Shown piece by piece: positions 26,033 to 38,648 of a stretch of DNA of 64,000 nt. Each line of letters opens with the position of its first letter. Positions within the stretch are counted from its first letter, which is position 1. Source of the DNA: Bifidobacterium panos (GTDB lineage: Bacteria > Actinomycetota > Actinomycetes > Actinomycetales > Bifidobacteriaceae); contig NZ_JAAIIJ010000003.1 in NCBI RefSeq assembly GCF_012932445.1, positions 62,001-126,000 of the forward strand, read 5' to 3'. Position numbers and translations under genes: made by a program. The notes beneath the pieces were generated by a model. It saw only the letters and a list, made by a program, of their open reading frames with translations, did no database searches and was not told where the DNA came from.

Positions 26033-27013
26033 ATGGCAGACGTGACCGTGAGCGGCATCCGCCCGGGCAGGGTGCTCTTGGTGGGTGAGGCGATGGCCTT
26101 GTTCGGCGCGTGCGAGGAGGGCGACCTGAGCGAGGTGCGCGGGTTTACCGCGTCGACGGCTGGCGCGGAGTTGAACGTGGCGGTCGGCCTGAAGCGCCTG
26201 GGCCAGGAGCCGGTGTATATGACCCGTTTGGGTTGTGACCCGTTCGCCGACCGGATCCTGGGTTTCATGCGGGCCAACGGTCTGGATACCTCTTTGGTGG
26301 TGCGTGATGGGTCGCGTCCGACGGGGTTCATGCTCAAGTCCAGGGTGTCTCACGGTGATCCGACGACGTTTTATCGGCGTGCGGGTTCGGCCGCGTCGGC
26401 GATCTCGCCGGCGGACGTGGAAGCGCTTGATTGGCGGGGTGTTTCGGTGTTGCATTTGACCGGGATTCTGCCGCCGTTGAGCGAAACCGCGCTTGAGGCG
26501 TCGTATGCGCTGGTCAGGGCGGCGCGTGAGCGTGGCGTGTTTGTGTCGTTCGACCCGAATCTGCGTCCCGCATTGTGGCCGGACGTGGACAGGATGCGCA
26601 CGGTGTTGCGCGAGCTGGCCGCCCAAGCCGACCTGGTGTTGCCGGGTTTGGCCGAGGGACGCGAATTGTTCGGCGCCGAGACCCCGGAAGCGGTGGCGCA
26701 GGCGTTCCTGGACAATGGTGCGAGGGCGGTGGTGGTCAAGGACGGGCCGCGCGGCGCGCTGGCCGCCACCGGGGCCGGAAGCGTGTATGTGCCGGGGTTT
26801 GTGGTCGGGCGTGTGGTGGATACGGTGGGTTGTGGTGACGGGTTCGCCGCCGGCGTGCTTTCCGCGCTGCTCGAAGGCCAGGATCTGGATCAGGCGGCGG
26901 TGCGTGGTTGCGCGTTGGGTGCGATTCAGACGCAGCACGAGTCCGACAACGAGGGCCTGCCCACACCAAGCGAACTCGACGCGTTCCTCGCCTCGCACCA
27001 GCGCGCCGCATGA
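26033..27013 (+). CDS. kdgK: 2-keto-3-deoxygluconate kinase (PfkB family)
   Basis: A 326-residue ribokinase/PfkB sugar kinase. The N-terminal substrate region reads GAELNVAVGLKRLG, the ATP/anion-hole motif DTVGCGDGFAAG carries the base Asp269, and the FDPNLRPALWP stretch is typical for KDG kinases. It should phosphorylate KDG to KDPG for the next enzyme. ATG at 26033 lies 21 bp after the SDR stop with GGCGAGG upstream; the GTG three bases earlier is less likely. GC is high, like the rest of 25.2-28.4 kb. Confidence 0.88.
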   Translation: MADVTVSGIRPGRVLLVGEAMALFGACEEGDLSEVRGFTASTAGAELNVAVGLKRLGQEPVYMTRLGCDPFADRILGFMRANGLDTSLVVRDGSRPTGFMLKSRVSHGDPTTFYRRAGSAASAISPADVEALDWRGVSVLHLTGILPPLSETALEASYALVRAARERGVFVSFDPNLRPALWPDVDRMRTVLRELAAQADLVLPGLAEGRELFGAETPEAVAQAFLDNGARAVVVKDGPRGALAATGAGSVYVPGFVVGRVVDTVGCGDGFAAGVLSALLEGQDLDQAAVRGCALGAIQTQHESDNEGLPTPSELDAFLASHQRAA

Positions 27014-27062
27014 ACGGCATGCCAATCGACAAGACAAGTTTTGTGAAGGAGATAGGACGATC

Positions 27063-27728
27063 ATGGCAGACGATCTGATAACAGGTTTGGCCGAGGTGGG
27101 CGTGGTGCCCTTGGTGACGCTGAATTCGGTGGAGGAGGCGGTGCCGTTGGCTCGCGCGCTTGAGGCGGGCGGGGTGCCGGTGGCCGAGGTCACGTTCCGC
27201 AGCCCCCATGCCATCGAGGGCATGAAACGGATTCGTGACATGGTGCCCGGGGTGACGTTGATCGCGGGCACGGTCCACACGCCCGAACAGGCCGTCGCGG
27301 CGGTGGACGCGGGTTGCACCGGCCTGGTCACGCCCGCGTTCGACGAGGACGTCGTCGACTGGGCCCTGGAACACGACATCGCGATCCTGCCGGGCACGGC
27401 GGTGCCCTCGGATGTGGAGAAGGCCTACGACCGCGGGCTTCGTTATGCGAAATTCTTCCCCGCCGAGGCGTACGGCGGTGTCAAAACCCTGAAGGCCTTG
27501 TCCGGCCCGTTCGCGGAGATGGGCTTCCTGCCCACCGGCGGCGTGAGCCTGGACAACGCCGCCGACTACATGAGCCTTGCGAACGTGTTCGCCGTGGGCG
27601 GCAGCTTCCCCGTGCCCTCCCAGGCCCAGAAGCAAGGCGACTGGAATGCGGTCAGCGAGGCGTGCCGCAAGGCGCGCGCCCTGCTCGAGCCGGTCATCGC
27701 GGCCAAACGCGAGCAAACGGGAAACTGA
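27063..27728 (+). CDS. eda: KDPG aldolase
   Basis: A 221-residue class I aldolase that splits 2-keto-3-deoxy-6-phosphogluconate into pyruvate and glyceraldehyde-3-phosphate. The Schiff-base lysine is Lys130 in RYAKFFPAEA, with the general acid/base Glu42 in AEVTFR; IAGTV, PGTAVPSD and PTGGVSLDN phosphate-binding loops are present. GAAGGAGATAGG precedes the ATG. It follows the KDG kinase by 49 bp. An Entner-Doudoroff type aldolase is unusual in bifidobacteria, whose hexose metabolism runs through phosphoketolase. Confidence 0.93.
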   Translation: MADDLITGLAEVGVVPLVTLNSVEEAVPLARALEAGGVPVAEVTFRSPHAIEGMKRIRDMVPGVTLIAGTVHTPEQAVAAVDAGCTGLVTPAFDEDVVDWALEHDIAILPGTAVPSDVEKAYDRGLRYAKFFPAEAYGGVKTLKALSGPFAEMGFLPTGGVSLDNAADYMSLANVFAVGGSFPVPSQAQKQGDWNAVSEACRKARALLEPVIAAKREQTGN

Positions 27729-27802
27729 CAGCCGAAATACACACCAATTAGAAAAACCAATAGCCAATACGGCAAACCCATAACCATAATCGAAAGGAAC
27801 GA

Positions 27803-28450
27803 GTGAACATCATGCGTATCGCTTTGATCAACGAGAACTCCCAGGCCGCCAAGAACAATCTGATTTACGGGGCGTTGAAGGGGGTGGCGGACGCCAAGGG
27901 CTTCCAGGTCGACAACTACGGCATGTACGCGGCCGACGACACCGCCCAGCTGACCTACGTGCAGACCGGCATCCTGGCCGCAGCCCTGCTCAACACCCGG
28001 GCCGCGGACTTCGTGGTCACCGGGTGCGGCACCGGCGAGGGCGCCATGCTCGCATTGAACAGCTTCCCCGGCGTGATCTGCGGGCATGTCGAGGACCCCC
28101 TCGACGCGTACACCTTCGCCCAGATCAACGACGGCAACGCCATGGCCATCCCCTTCGCCCTGAAAAACGGATGGGGACAGGAACTCCAACTCAAATACAT
28201 CTTCGAGCAAATGTGGCTCGAAGAGCCCGGCTCGGGCTACCCCAAGGAACGCGTCGTGCCCGAACAGCGCAACAAGAAGATCCTCGACCAGGTCCGCGCC
28301 GCCGCCTACCGGCCCCTGACCGACATCTACCAAGACCTCGACCCCGAACTGGTCAAAGGCGCCTTCGCCGGCCAACACTTCAAGGAACTCTTCTCCGAAC
28401 ACGCCGAACCAGGCGAAATCAAGGACTACGTACTGAGCCTGACTGACTGA
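27803..28450 (+). CDS. RpiB/LacA-family isomerase, DhuI-like
   Basis: A 215-residue sugar isomerase. It opens with MRIALINENSQAAKN and has VVTGCGTGEGAMLALNSFPGVICG with the family cysteine, HVEDPLDAYTFAQINDGNAM and KERVVPEQRN. These features and the length match the streptococcal 4-deoxy-L-threo-5-hexosulose-uronate isomerase DhuI, which belongs to the RpiB fold and not to the KduI family. GTG at 27803 is best placed behind AAAGGA; ATG at 27812 is the alternative start and gives the usual family N terminus. Last gene of the plus-strand operon. Confidence 0.82.
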   Translation: MNIMRIALINENSQAAKNNLIYGALKGVADAKGFQVDNYGMYAADDTAQLTYVQTGILAAALLNTRAADFVVTGCGTGEGAMLALNSFPGVICGHVEDPLDAYTFAQINDGNAMAIPFALKNGWGQELQLKYIFEQMWLEEPGSGYPKERVVPEQRNKKILDQVRAAAYRPLTDIYQDLDPELVKGAFAGQHFKELFSEHAEPGEIKDYVLSLTD

Positions 28451-28782
28451 GCAACGTCCACTTAATGACTTGCGCCGGTCAGCCCCTTCCACTGGCCGAC
28501 GCAACCCTTTGCAAGATCTCTCACGTCCAATCAACAATGAGGTCTAAAGCAATGGCTGAAACCGGCGGCTTGTCGCACCCTTGTTCCCAATGATGCGAAG
28601 AGTCGCCGGTTTTATGCTGCCCTTTTACCAACCATCGACGAATACAGGAGCGAAATTCCCCGGTATAGCAACAAATGCGTGCTATCTTGAGACAGAAGTG
28701 GCCATTTCACAACGCTAAAGGCTCATCTCGCTGAAACATAATCGAGCAGTGTGAGCATGCGCCATGGAGAGGATGTAAGAAC
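28451..28782. promoter_or_regulatory. Gap between DhuI-like gene and GntR gene
   Basis: No gene is supported. A first stem, TGCGCCGGTCAG with CTGGCCGACGCA (28471-28503), and a second, stronger one (entered separately at 28559) end the upstream operon. Further on, ATAGCA (28665-28670) and TGCTAT (28680-28685) form an inverted repeat that could be an operator of the GntR gene. The regulator's promoter should lie between about 28620 and 28770. Confidence 0.5.
28559..28615 (+). terminator. Terminator of the KDG-pathway operon
   Basis: AAACCGGCG (28559-28567) pairs with CGCCGGTTT (28604-28612), with an inner TCGCA/TGCGA stem, followed by T-containing sequence. Confidence 0.65.
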
Positions 28783-29442
28783 ATGGGGTTAAGCAAGCGG
28801 GATATCGCTTACGACTATTTACGCAAGCAGATAGTGTTCTGCAAACTCAAGCCGGGCGATTTGCTGGACGAAAAACAGATTACGGAACAGCTCGGCATCA
28901 GCCGTACCCCCGTGCGTGAAGCCATCAACAAACTCGCCGAAGAGAACCTCTTGACGATTTTCCCGCGCAAGGGCATCACCGTCAGCCAGATTTCCCTGCG
29001 CGACCTTCAGGACATGATTGAAAGCCGTCTGCTGGTCGAGCCATATCTTCTGCAACAGACGTTCGTCCGCCTCGACACCGATTCCCTGCAGGAATTCCGC
29101 AATAAGGTCAAGGAGAGGGGCACCGGCAGCGGCACGGACATGGACTCCATCGAGGACGATTTCGATTTCTCCTTCCACATGTATTTCGCAAAGAAAGCCA
29201 ATAACCAGTATTTGGAAAGCCTGATGTCCACCCTGTTGGCCTTAAGCCAGCGCACGCGAATCTTCCTGCCATGGTCTCCCGACCGAGTAACGGCTTCGGC
29301 AAACGAGCATCTCGCCATCATCGATTGCGCATTGAACGGTGATCAGGAAGGTGCCATCGACGCCATCCGCACGCATCTCTCCCACTCGCGCGAGGGCTAT
29401 ATGCATGTGTTCCAGTCGCACAGCGACTTCTTCCGCGTGTAG
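28783..29442 (+). CDS. GntR-family regulator (FadR/FCD subgroup)
   Basis: A 219-residue regulator. The N-terminal winged helix-turn-helix reads AYDYLRKQIVFCKLKPGDLLDEKQ, then LGISRTPVREAINKLAEENLL and PRKGITVSQ, the GntR signature. The rest is an all-helical FCD ligand domain with metal-type His residues (SFHMYFAKKANN, NEHLAIIDCALNGD, IRTHLSHSREGY). FCD regulators commonly sense uronates, gluconate or KDG. Placed right after the operon, it probably represses it and binds the palindromes at 22838-22911. Confidence 0.9.
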   Translation: MGLSKRDIAYDYLRKQIVFCKLKPGDLLDEKQITEQLGISRTPVREAINKLAEENLLTIFPRKGITVSQISLRDLQDMIESRLLVEPYLLQQTFVRLDTDSLQEFRNKVKERGTGSGTDMDSIEDDFDFSFHMYFAKKANNQYLESLMSTLLALSQRTRIFLPWSPDRVTASANEHLAIIDCALNGDQEGAIDAIRTHLSHSREGYMHVFQSHSDFFRV

Positions 29443-29612
29443 CATTTGTTCGCCGCTTTGCGAAAAGCGTCAGGAAGAACATTCGAGCCGCATTTGCCTT
29501 AGGCAATGAGCGGGAGATTGACATCGGGCCGGACATGTGGCGCGAAAGCCGCGAGTAGCCCTCTGGCGCGTCCGGGTGCCACCGGCTAAGGTGGAGACGC
29601 GAAAGGAGGATC

Positions 29613-30725
29613 ATGAGCGACGCATTGCAACACATCGAAGCCGAGATCTTCAACCGCCTGAGCCGGGTGATCGACCCGGAGCTGGGGCGTTCCATCACCG
29701 ATTTGGGCATGATTTCCGGCGTTGATGCCGTGCCCCGACCCGACGACGGCATCGACGTGACCATTCACGTCGAACTCACCGTCAAGGATTGCCCGCTAAG
29801 CGAAACCATCATCAGGCAGATCGATGACGCGGTGGCTTCCTATTCCGATGCCACGCTGGTTCCCCATATCGAAGTCAGTTCGATGAGCCAAGACAAACTC
29901 GCCGGTCTGGTCGCCGATCTCAAGGCCGAACGCCGGCAGAACCCATTCACCGTCCCCGGCGTCAAGACACGCATTTTCGCCATCGCCTCCGGCAAAGGCG
30001 GGGTGGGCAAATCCTCGGTGACGGCCAACCTTGCTGCCACGTTCGCGGCAATGGGCTACGACACCGCCGCCATCGACGCAGATATCTATGGTTTCTCGTT
30101 GCCTCGCTTGTTTGGAGTGCATGCGCAACCCACCAACCTCAACGGTATGCTGATGCCGGTGACAGCGTGGGGTGTCAAGCTCATGTCCATCGGCATGTTC
30201 GCCGGCGCGGATCGGGCGATTCTGTGGCGTGGGCCGCGTCTGCAACGCTCGTTGGAACAGTTCCTGTCGGACGTGTGGTGGGGCGAGCCAGATGTGCTGC
30301 TGCTTGACTTGGCTCCTGGCACCGGGGATATGGCGATTTCCGTTGCCCAGACATTGCCAAATGCCGAGCTGGTGGTCGTCACCACGCCGCAACCCTCCGC
30401 TTCCGATATCGCCGTGCGTTCGGGTTTGGTGGCGCTGCAAGTGCCGATGAGGGTGCGCGGTGTGGTGGAGAATATGAGCTATTACGATCACAAGGGCGAG
30501 CGATTGCGCATCTTCGGCCAGGGCGGCGGCCAGCGGGTCGCCCAGCAGCTCACCTCGGCGTTGGGCTATGACGTGCCGTTGATGGCACAGTTGCCCTTGC
30601 TCCCCGAAATCCGCGAAGTGGGCGAATCCGGCCGCCCAGCCGTGCTCAATCAAGACGGCACCCTGACCGGCACTCCCCTGGCCGCCGAGTTCAAATCACT
30701 GGCCCAACAACTCATGCAAAGCTGA
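29613..30725 (+). CDS. mrp: Mrp/NBP35 ATPase, iron-sulfur carrier family
   Basis: A 370-residue protein: DUF59 (MIP18-like) domain at 1-95, then a ParA/MinD-type NTPase with deviant P-loop GKGGVGKS (127-134), ILWRGPRL and LLLDLAPGTGD. Mrp/ApbC proteins carry Fe-S clusters to target enzymes. The CxxC pair that bridges the cluster in E. coli Mrp is not visible near the FGQGGGQ motif; the only candidate stretch reads ENMSYYDHKGERL. Actinobacterial Mrp proteins often look like this. AAAGGAGG precedes the ATG. It converges on gmk with 32 bp between stop codons. Confidence 0.92.
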   Translation: MSDALQHIEAEIFNRLSRVIDPELGRSITDLGMISGVDAVPRPDDGIDVTIHVELTVKDCPLSETIIRQIDDAVASYSDATLVPHIEVSSMSQDKLAGLVADLKAERRQNPFTVPGVKTRIFAIASGKGGVGKSSVTANLAATFAAMGYDTAAIDADIYGFSLPRLFGVHAQPTNLNGMLMPVTAWGVKLMSIGMFAGADRAILWRGPRLQRSLEQFLSDVWWGEPDVLLLDLAPGTGDMAISVAQTLPNAELVVVTTPQPSASDIAVRSGLVALQVPMRVRGVVENMSYYDHKGERLRIFGQGGGQRVAQQLTSALGYDVPLMAQLPLLPEIREVGESGRPAVLNQDGTLTGTPLAAEFKSLAQQLMQS

Positions 30726-30757
30726 CGAAGAGCACGAAGCCGCCGTTCGCCGGATGC

Positions 30758-31336
30758 TTATAAGCCGTATTCGGTGGCGATGACCTGCCAGAGGTCGGCG
30801 GCGGCTTTGTCGACGGTGTTGTTGACGATGACGACATCGAACTCGTTTTCGGCGGCGAGTTCGACTTTGGCGGTTTCCAAGCGCTTGGCCTGCTGTTCGG
30901 GGGTTTCGGTGCCACGCCCAATCAGGCGGCGCTTCAACTCCTCGAACGAGGGCGGCGCGATGAACACGTATACCACATCCAACCCAAGCTCGGCAGCACG
31001 CTCGCGCACGCGGCGTGCGCCCTGCAAATCGATTTCGAGAATCGTCGGGATATTGGCCGCCAAATGCTCCTCAACCGGCTTCAGCGGCGTGCCATAATGT
31101 GCCATGCCGTGCACGACGGCGGTCTCAAGGAATTCCCCTGCCTTCTCGCCGGCCAGGAACTCCTCTTCGGAAATGAACCAATAATTGACGCCATTGACCT
31201 CGCCGGGGCGCGGCTCGCGCGTGGTGGCGGACACCGACACCCACACTTCGGGATGGTCGGCTCTCAACTTCGCTTCGACGGTGCCCTTGCCAACCGCTGT
31301 GGGGCCTGTCAAAACGATAAGACGCCCGTTCGTCAC
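30758..31336 (-). CDS. gmk: Guanylate kinase
   Basis: A 192-residue enzyme converting GMP to GDP with ATP. P-loop GPTAVGKG (Thr-Ala in place of the common Ser-Gly), TTREPRPGEVNGVNYWF guanylate-binding signature and the lid arginines RRLIGRGTE are present. The GTG start overlaps the pyrF stop (GTGA), so the two are translationally coupled. Last gene of the carA-carB-pyrF-gmk row. Confidence 0.96.
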   Translation of the reverse strand: MTNGRLIVLTGPTAVGKGTVEAKLRADHPEVWVSVSATTREPRPGEVNGVNYWFISEEEFLAGEKAGEFLETAVVHGMAHYGTPLKPVEEHLAANIPTILEIDLQGARRVRERAAELGLDVVYVFIAPPSFEELKRRLIGRGTETPEQQAKRLETAKVELAAENEFDVVIVNNTVDKAAADLWQVIATEYGL

Positions 31337-32271
31337 TGCTGCTCCTTTGTGGTTTCCTCTTCGGCCTGCATGATGGCCTGCCTGACATCCAAGGCTATCG
31401 CCTCGGTGGCTTCGCTCAGAGCCGAGATATCAGGGCCATGCGAGGCGATGGACCGGGACACGGTAACCAGCACATTACCATGCGTGCCTTTGAACAGCGT
31501 GGTCAAATCCTCTGCCTCAGCGCCCTGCCAGCCATAGCCGGGCGAGAGAATCGGGCCGGTGAACTGCGCCGGGTCGATGCCTGTCTGGTCGATCCACTGG
31601 CCGACGGTGGCGCCGACGATCAGCCCGACCGAGCCCATGCCGTCGATGCCGACATTGTGCTTCTGCGCGGTGGCGGCAATACCGTAGGCGACGGTTTTGC
31701 CTGCATATTCGCCGCCTTGACGAATCGCGCTTTGCAAGCTCCTGCCCTCCTCGTTCGAGGTCAGGGAGGCGACGAACACGCCGCGGCCATTGTCGAGTGC
31801 GTCATTGATGAGGTTCTTCAGCGAACGCGCGCCGTAATAGGGTAGCAGGGTGATGGCGTCCGCACGAAGCGGGGCACCGGGCTTGAAATAGGCGTCGGCA
31901 ATCGCGGAAATTGTGGTGGTCAGCCCCCCGTGCAAGCAGTCCACAATCGTGATGATGCCCATCTGCCGAGCCACATACAGCAGACGTTCCAGCGCCGCGA
32001 AGCCCTTGGAACCATAGCGTTCAAACATCGACATCTGGAACTTGACGGCGGCCGCGCGGCCATTCGCCGCCTGCAACATGCGCATGGCGAACATCTCCGC
32101 GCCTTCGGCGTCGACCTGATAACCCCAATCGGTCAGCAACGCCCGGTGGGGATCGATGCCGACGCACAGCGGGCCGTACTTGTCCATCGAATTGCGCAGG
32201 CGCAATCCGAAATCGGAGCGTTGCGCGTTCTGCCGCCCGTCTTCTTGGGCTGTGTCGATAACCTCAGGCAT
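31333..32271 (-). CDS. pyrF: Orotidine 5'-phosphate decarboxylase (type 2)
   Basis: A 312-residue enzyme of de novo UMP synthesis. CVGIDPH near the start, the barrel motif VDCLHGG in place of the shorter DxKxxDI form, and SPGYGWQGAEAEDL are typical of the long actinobacterial type. Only 3 bp separate it from carB and it overlaps gmk by 4 bp, so pyrimidine and guanine nucleotide genes are expressed together. Confidence 0.95.
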   Translation of the reverse strand: MPEVIDTAQEDGRQNAQRSDFGLRLRNSMDKYGPLCVGIDPHRALLTDWGYQVDAEGAEMFAMRMLQAANGRAAAVKFQMSMFERYGSKGFAALERLLYVARQMGIITIVDCLHGGLTTTISAIADAYFKPGAPLRADAITLLPYYGARSLKNLINDALDNGRGVFVASLTSNEEGRSLQSAIRQGGEYAGKTVAYGIAATAQKHNVGIDGMGSVGLIVGATVGQWIDQTGIDPAQFTGPILSPGYGWQGAEAEDLTTLFKGTHGNVLVTVSRSIASHGPDISALSEATEAIALDVRQAIMQAEEETTKEQQ

Positions 32272-32274
32272 GGC

Positions 32275-35658
<3,384 letters not shown>

Positions 35659-35659
35659 A

Positions 35660-36856
35660 TCACTTACCTTCCTTGACGCTCTTCATCAGATCGACGAAAC
35701 GATCGAACAGATAGGCCGCATCGTGCGGGCCAGCTGCCGCCTCCGGGTGGTATTGCACGGAGAACGCCGGAATATCGACACACTGCAAGCCTTCGACCAC
35801 GTTATCGTTCAAATCGATATGGGAGACGAACACCTTGCCGTATTTGCCGCCGTCGAACGGGGCGGACACCTGCTCGCCGATGGGTGCGTCCACGGCGAAC
35901 CCGTGGTTGTGCGCGGTGATCTCGATCTTGCCAGTGGTCATGTCCTTGACGGGCTGGTTGACGCCACGATGGCCGAACTTGAGCTTGTAGGTGCCGAAGC
36001 CGAGCGCGCGGCCGAGCAGCTGGTTGCCGAAGCAGATGCCGAAGAACGGATAGCCGGCGTCGAGTACCTTGCGCAGCAGGTCGACTTCCGGGTCGGCCTG
36101 CTCGGGGTCGCCCGGGCCGTTGGAGAAGAACACGCCGTTGGGTTCAAGCGCTTGCAATTGCTCGAAGGTGACGGATGAGGGCACCACATGCACGCGGCAA
36201 CCGCGCTCGGCCATGCGGTGCGGGGTCATCGCCTTGATGCCCAGATCGACGGCGACCACCGTGAACAGCGGCTCCTTGCCTTCGAACTCGCCACACGGCT
36301 CGATGGTGTACATCTCCTTGGTGCTCACCTCGTCGTACAGGCTCAGGCCCTTCATCGGCGCGGCGGCCTTCACCGTCTCCATCAGCGCATCCACGCTCTT
36401 GGGTTTGCCGTCACCGCCGGCCAGCGCCTCGCCGGAGAAGATTCCCGCGCGCATCACGCCGACGGAACGCAAGTGGCGCACCAGCTTGCGGGTATCGATG
36501 CCACTGATGCCGACGATATGCTGCGATTGAAGATCGTCTTCAAGGCTGCCTTCGGCGCGCCAGTTGCTCACGTTCGGGCTGGGTTCGCGCACGACATAGC
36601 CGGCCACCCAGATGCGTGAGGATTCCGGATCCTCCTTGTTGACGCCGGTGTCGCCGATGTGGGGGAACGTCTGCACGACGATCTGGCGGTCGTAGCTCGG
36701 GTCGGTGAGCGTCTCCTGATAGCCGGTCATGGCCGTGGCGAAGACAATCTCCCCCACCGTCTCGCCGAGCGCCCCATAGGGGCTACCTACATATACCTGA
36801 CCGTCCTCCAATACAAGAACGGCATCATCGCGATCGTAGGTCGGTGCATCGCTCAC
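35660..36856 (-). CDS. carA: Carbamoyl-phosphate synthase small subunit
   Basis: A 398-residue glutaminase subunit. The N-terminal domain holds [11 protein letters not shown]; the class I amidotransferase part has [14 protein letters not shown] (nucleophile Cys) and HPEA at the end. The GTG at 36856, with AAGGGGG upstream, is preferred; an in-frame longer reading to 36925 adds an unconserved basic lead. The ammonia it releases is used by CarB. Confidence 0.96.
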   Translation of the reverse strand: MSDAPTYDRDDAVLVLEDGQVYVGSPYGALGETVGEIVFATAMTGYQETLTDPSYDRQIVVQTFPHIGDTGVNKEDPESSRIWVAGYVVREPSPNVSNWRAEGSLEDDLQSQHIVGISGIDTRKLVRHLRSVGVMRAGIFSGEALAGGDGKPKSVDALMETVKAAAPMKGLSLYDEVSTKEMYTIEPCGEFEGKEPLFTVVAVDLGIKAMTPHRMAERGCRVHVVPSSVTFEQLQALEPNGVFFSNGPGDPEQADPEVDLLRKVLDAGYPFFGICFGNQLLGRALGFGTYKLKFGHRGVNQPVKDMTTGKIEITAHNHGFAVDAPIGEQVSAPFDGGKYGKVFVSHIDLNDNVVEGLQCVDIPAFSVQYHPEAAAGPHDAAYLFDRFVDLMKSVKEGK

Positions 36857-36934
36857 CGCAAACCCCCTTATTCTCTTTCGGGTATTCAAGCCAAGAGTAG
36901 CCGCCAGCGCAGACGCGCGCGCCATCCGATGGCA

Positions 36935-36956
36935 TTATCAATCTGTTATCAATCTG
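36935..36956 (-). repeat. Perfect 11-bp tandem duplication upstream of carA
   Basis: TTATCAATCTG occurs twice head to tail in the 194-bp gap between carA and nusB, about 80 bp upstream of the carA start, where its promoter should be. Confidence 0.9.
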
Positions 36957-37012
36957 TATTTATTCCACCGTGCTTATCGGCACTTGCGCGCCATTCGCAA
37001 CCGGCATCTTAC

Positions 37013-37045
37013 AAAAACGCCCCCCGTGAAACCACGGGAGGCGTT
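37013..37045 (-). terminator. Terminator of the efp-nusB transcript
   Basis: Read on the minus strand, AACGCCTCCCGTG pairs with CACGGGGGGCGTT across a short loop (one mismatch) and is followed by TTT. It ends efp-nusB before carA. Confidence 0.85.
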
Positions 37046-37050
37046 CAACA

Positions 37051-37464
37051 TCAATCCGACGACTTGTCTTGAGCCACACACACGGCGGACAACAGCCCGT
37101 GAATAAACGCGGGCGACTCGTCGTCACACAATGTCTTCGCCAATCCCAACGCCTCGTCGATGGCGACCTTGTCGGGCACCTCGTCGTTGTACATGATCTC
37201 CCATGCCGCGATACGCAGGATGTTGCGGTCGACCACGCCCATGCGCGCGACCTTCCAGCCGGTGGAACATTCGTCCAGCACGGCGTCAATATCGCTCAGA
37301 TGCTCAGCCACGCCGCGCACGATATCAACGGCGTATTCGGGCAATGGCGTCTGCGCGCCGGGAACCTTGATGCGCTCATCGAGCAGGGACAGGATGTCCT
37401 GCCCCTTCTCGTCCGCCTCATACAACGTGTTCAAAGCCCTTTTGCGGGCGGTGGAACGTGCCAT
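37051..37464 (-). CDS. nusB: Transcription antitermination factor NusB
   Basis: A 137-residue all-helical RNA-binding protein acting in rRNA antitermination with NusE (S10). It begins MARSTARKRALNTLYEAD and shows WKVARMGVVDRNILRIAAWE and KVAIDEALGLAKTLCDDESPAFIHGLL, the conserved C-terminal core. It lies 23 bp after efp, a common bacterial pairing. Confidence 0.95.
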   Translation of the reverse strand: MARSTARKRALNTLYEADEKGQDILSLLDERIKVPGAQTPLPEYAVDIVRGVAEHLSDIDAVLDECSTGWKVARMGVVDRNILRIAAWEIMYNDEVPDKVAIDEALGLAKTLCDDESPAFIHGLLSAVCVAQDKSSD

Positions 37465-37487
37465 GAAGTCGCCGAAACCTTGGGAAA

Positions 37488-38045
37488 TCAGTTCTCGCGG
37501 CCGAGGTAGGAGCCGTCGGTGGTGTTCACCTTGACGCGCTCGCCCTCTTCGATGAACAGCGGCACCTGAATCTCAGCACCGGTCTCGACGGTGGCCGGCT
37601 TGGTGCCCGCGTTGGAGCGGTTGCCCTGCAGACCCGGCTCGGTGTGGGTAACGGTGAGCACCACGGAGGCCGGCAGTTCGACGGACAGCGGGGTGCCGTC
37701 ATGGAAGGACACGATGCAGTCGGTGCCTTCGAGCAGGAACTTGCTCTCCACGAGGGACCTGGGCACCATGACCTGATCGTAGGTGGTCATGTCCATGAAC
37801 ACATAGTTGTCGCCGTCCTCGTAGGAGTATTGCAAGGTGCGGTTGTCGACGGTCTCGAACTCCATCTTCATGCCCGCGTTGAAGGTCTTGTCGACGATCT
37901 TGCCGCTCAGCACGTTCTTGATGGTGGTGCGCACGAAGGCGGGACCCTTGCCCGGCTTGACGTGCTGGAACTTCAGGACGGTCCACAGCTGGCCGTCGAG
38001 GTTCAAAACGGAACCGTTCTTGATGTCATTGGTAGTCTGTGCCAC
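37488..38045 (-). CDS. efp: Translation elongation factor P
   Basis: A 185-residue protein that relieves ribosome stalling at proline runs. The domain I loop that reaches the peptidyl centre reads KPGKGPAF (Lys33 at the tip); the PGKGP form is that of Actinobacteria, in which the lysine can work unmodified. Domains II and III follow and the C terminus ends [21 protein letters not shown] start. Divergent from the cytidine-deaminase-like gene. Confidence 0.97.
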   Translation of the reverse strand: MAQTTNDIKNGSVLNLDGQLWTVLKFQHVKPGKGPAFVRTTIKNVLSGKIVDKTFNAGMKMEFETVDNRTLQYSYEDGDNYVFMDMTTYDQVMVPRSLVESKFLLEGTDCIVSFHDGTPLSVELPASVVLTVTHTEPGLQGNRSNAGTKPATVETGAEIQVPLFIEEGERVKVNTTDGSYLGREN

Positions 38046-38249
38046 GTTTATTCACCTATACTGTCGAACTTGAAGTTAGTTCCCGGGGACTCCCCCGAAA
38101 ATCGCCTCAGCCATTGTGCCACCACCCCTAGAACTGCATGTCGCGTCTCCGAGCCGTTTTCGCAAGATTATGTACCGTTCACCCCGAATCGCACTATTCT
38201 TTTATCAGGAAAGAGCAATTTACTAAATGGGAATTTATGGAGGCAATCA

Positions 38250-38642
38250 ATGGGTGAAATATGGAATACTCTATATCACGAGGCAAGCAGGATTCTGAAA
38301 CCGCGAAAGGTATCTGAAATGCTTGAAACAGCAGGCGTCGGGGCTGCAGTGGAGGCAATATCCGGGGAAATTTATGTTGGAGTTTGCGTTGACGGAGCCT
38401 GCACACTTGGAATATGTGCCGAGCGAAACGCTATTTTTACCATGCTGACAAATGGAGAAGATGCGATAAAACGAGTGGTCGCGGTGAATTGGGATGGCAA
38501 AGTATTACCGCCGTGCGGCGCCTGCAGAGAACTCATGACGCAACTTATGCCAGAGCAGTACGGAACAATTGAAGTACTGCTGGACTACGAAAATGGTGAA
38601 GTCGCCACGCTCGGAGAACTTACTCCTAAATGGTGGATATAA
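38250..38642 (+). CDS. Cytidine deaminase-like protein
   Basis: A 130-residue zinc deaminase. Catalytic motifs are CAERNAIFTML (Cys, Glu) and PCGACRE (two Cys). The lead lacks the usual SxxxVGAA and instead has VGAAVEAISGEIYVGVCVDG, closest to short cytidine or blasticidin-S-type deaminases. TGGAGG precedes the ATG. The gene is clearly AT-richer than all its neighbours, which, together with RhuM remnants beside it, points to transfer. It may salvage cytidine or detoxify a nucleoside compound. Confidence 0.78.
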   Translation: MGEIWNTLYHEASRILKPRKVSEMLETAGVGAAVEAISGEIYVGVCVDGACTLGICAERNAIFTMLTNGEDAIKRVVAVNWDGKVLPPCGACRELMTQLMPEQYGTIEVLLDYENGEVATLGELTPKWWI

Positions 38643-38648
38643 CGAATG

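Noticed and set aside
26493..27062. Upstream extension of the KDPG aldolase frame
   Set aside because: Arg/Trp/Cys-rich shadow within the KDG kinase gene; ATG at 27063 has a strong ribosome-binding site and matches family length.
25175..27397. 740-codon minus-strand frame across SDR and KDG kinase genes
   Set aside because: Arg/His/Thr-rich antisense translation; the plus strand holds two well-formed enzymes with their own ribosome-binding sites.
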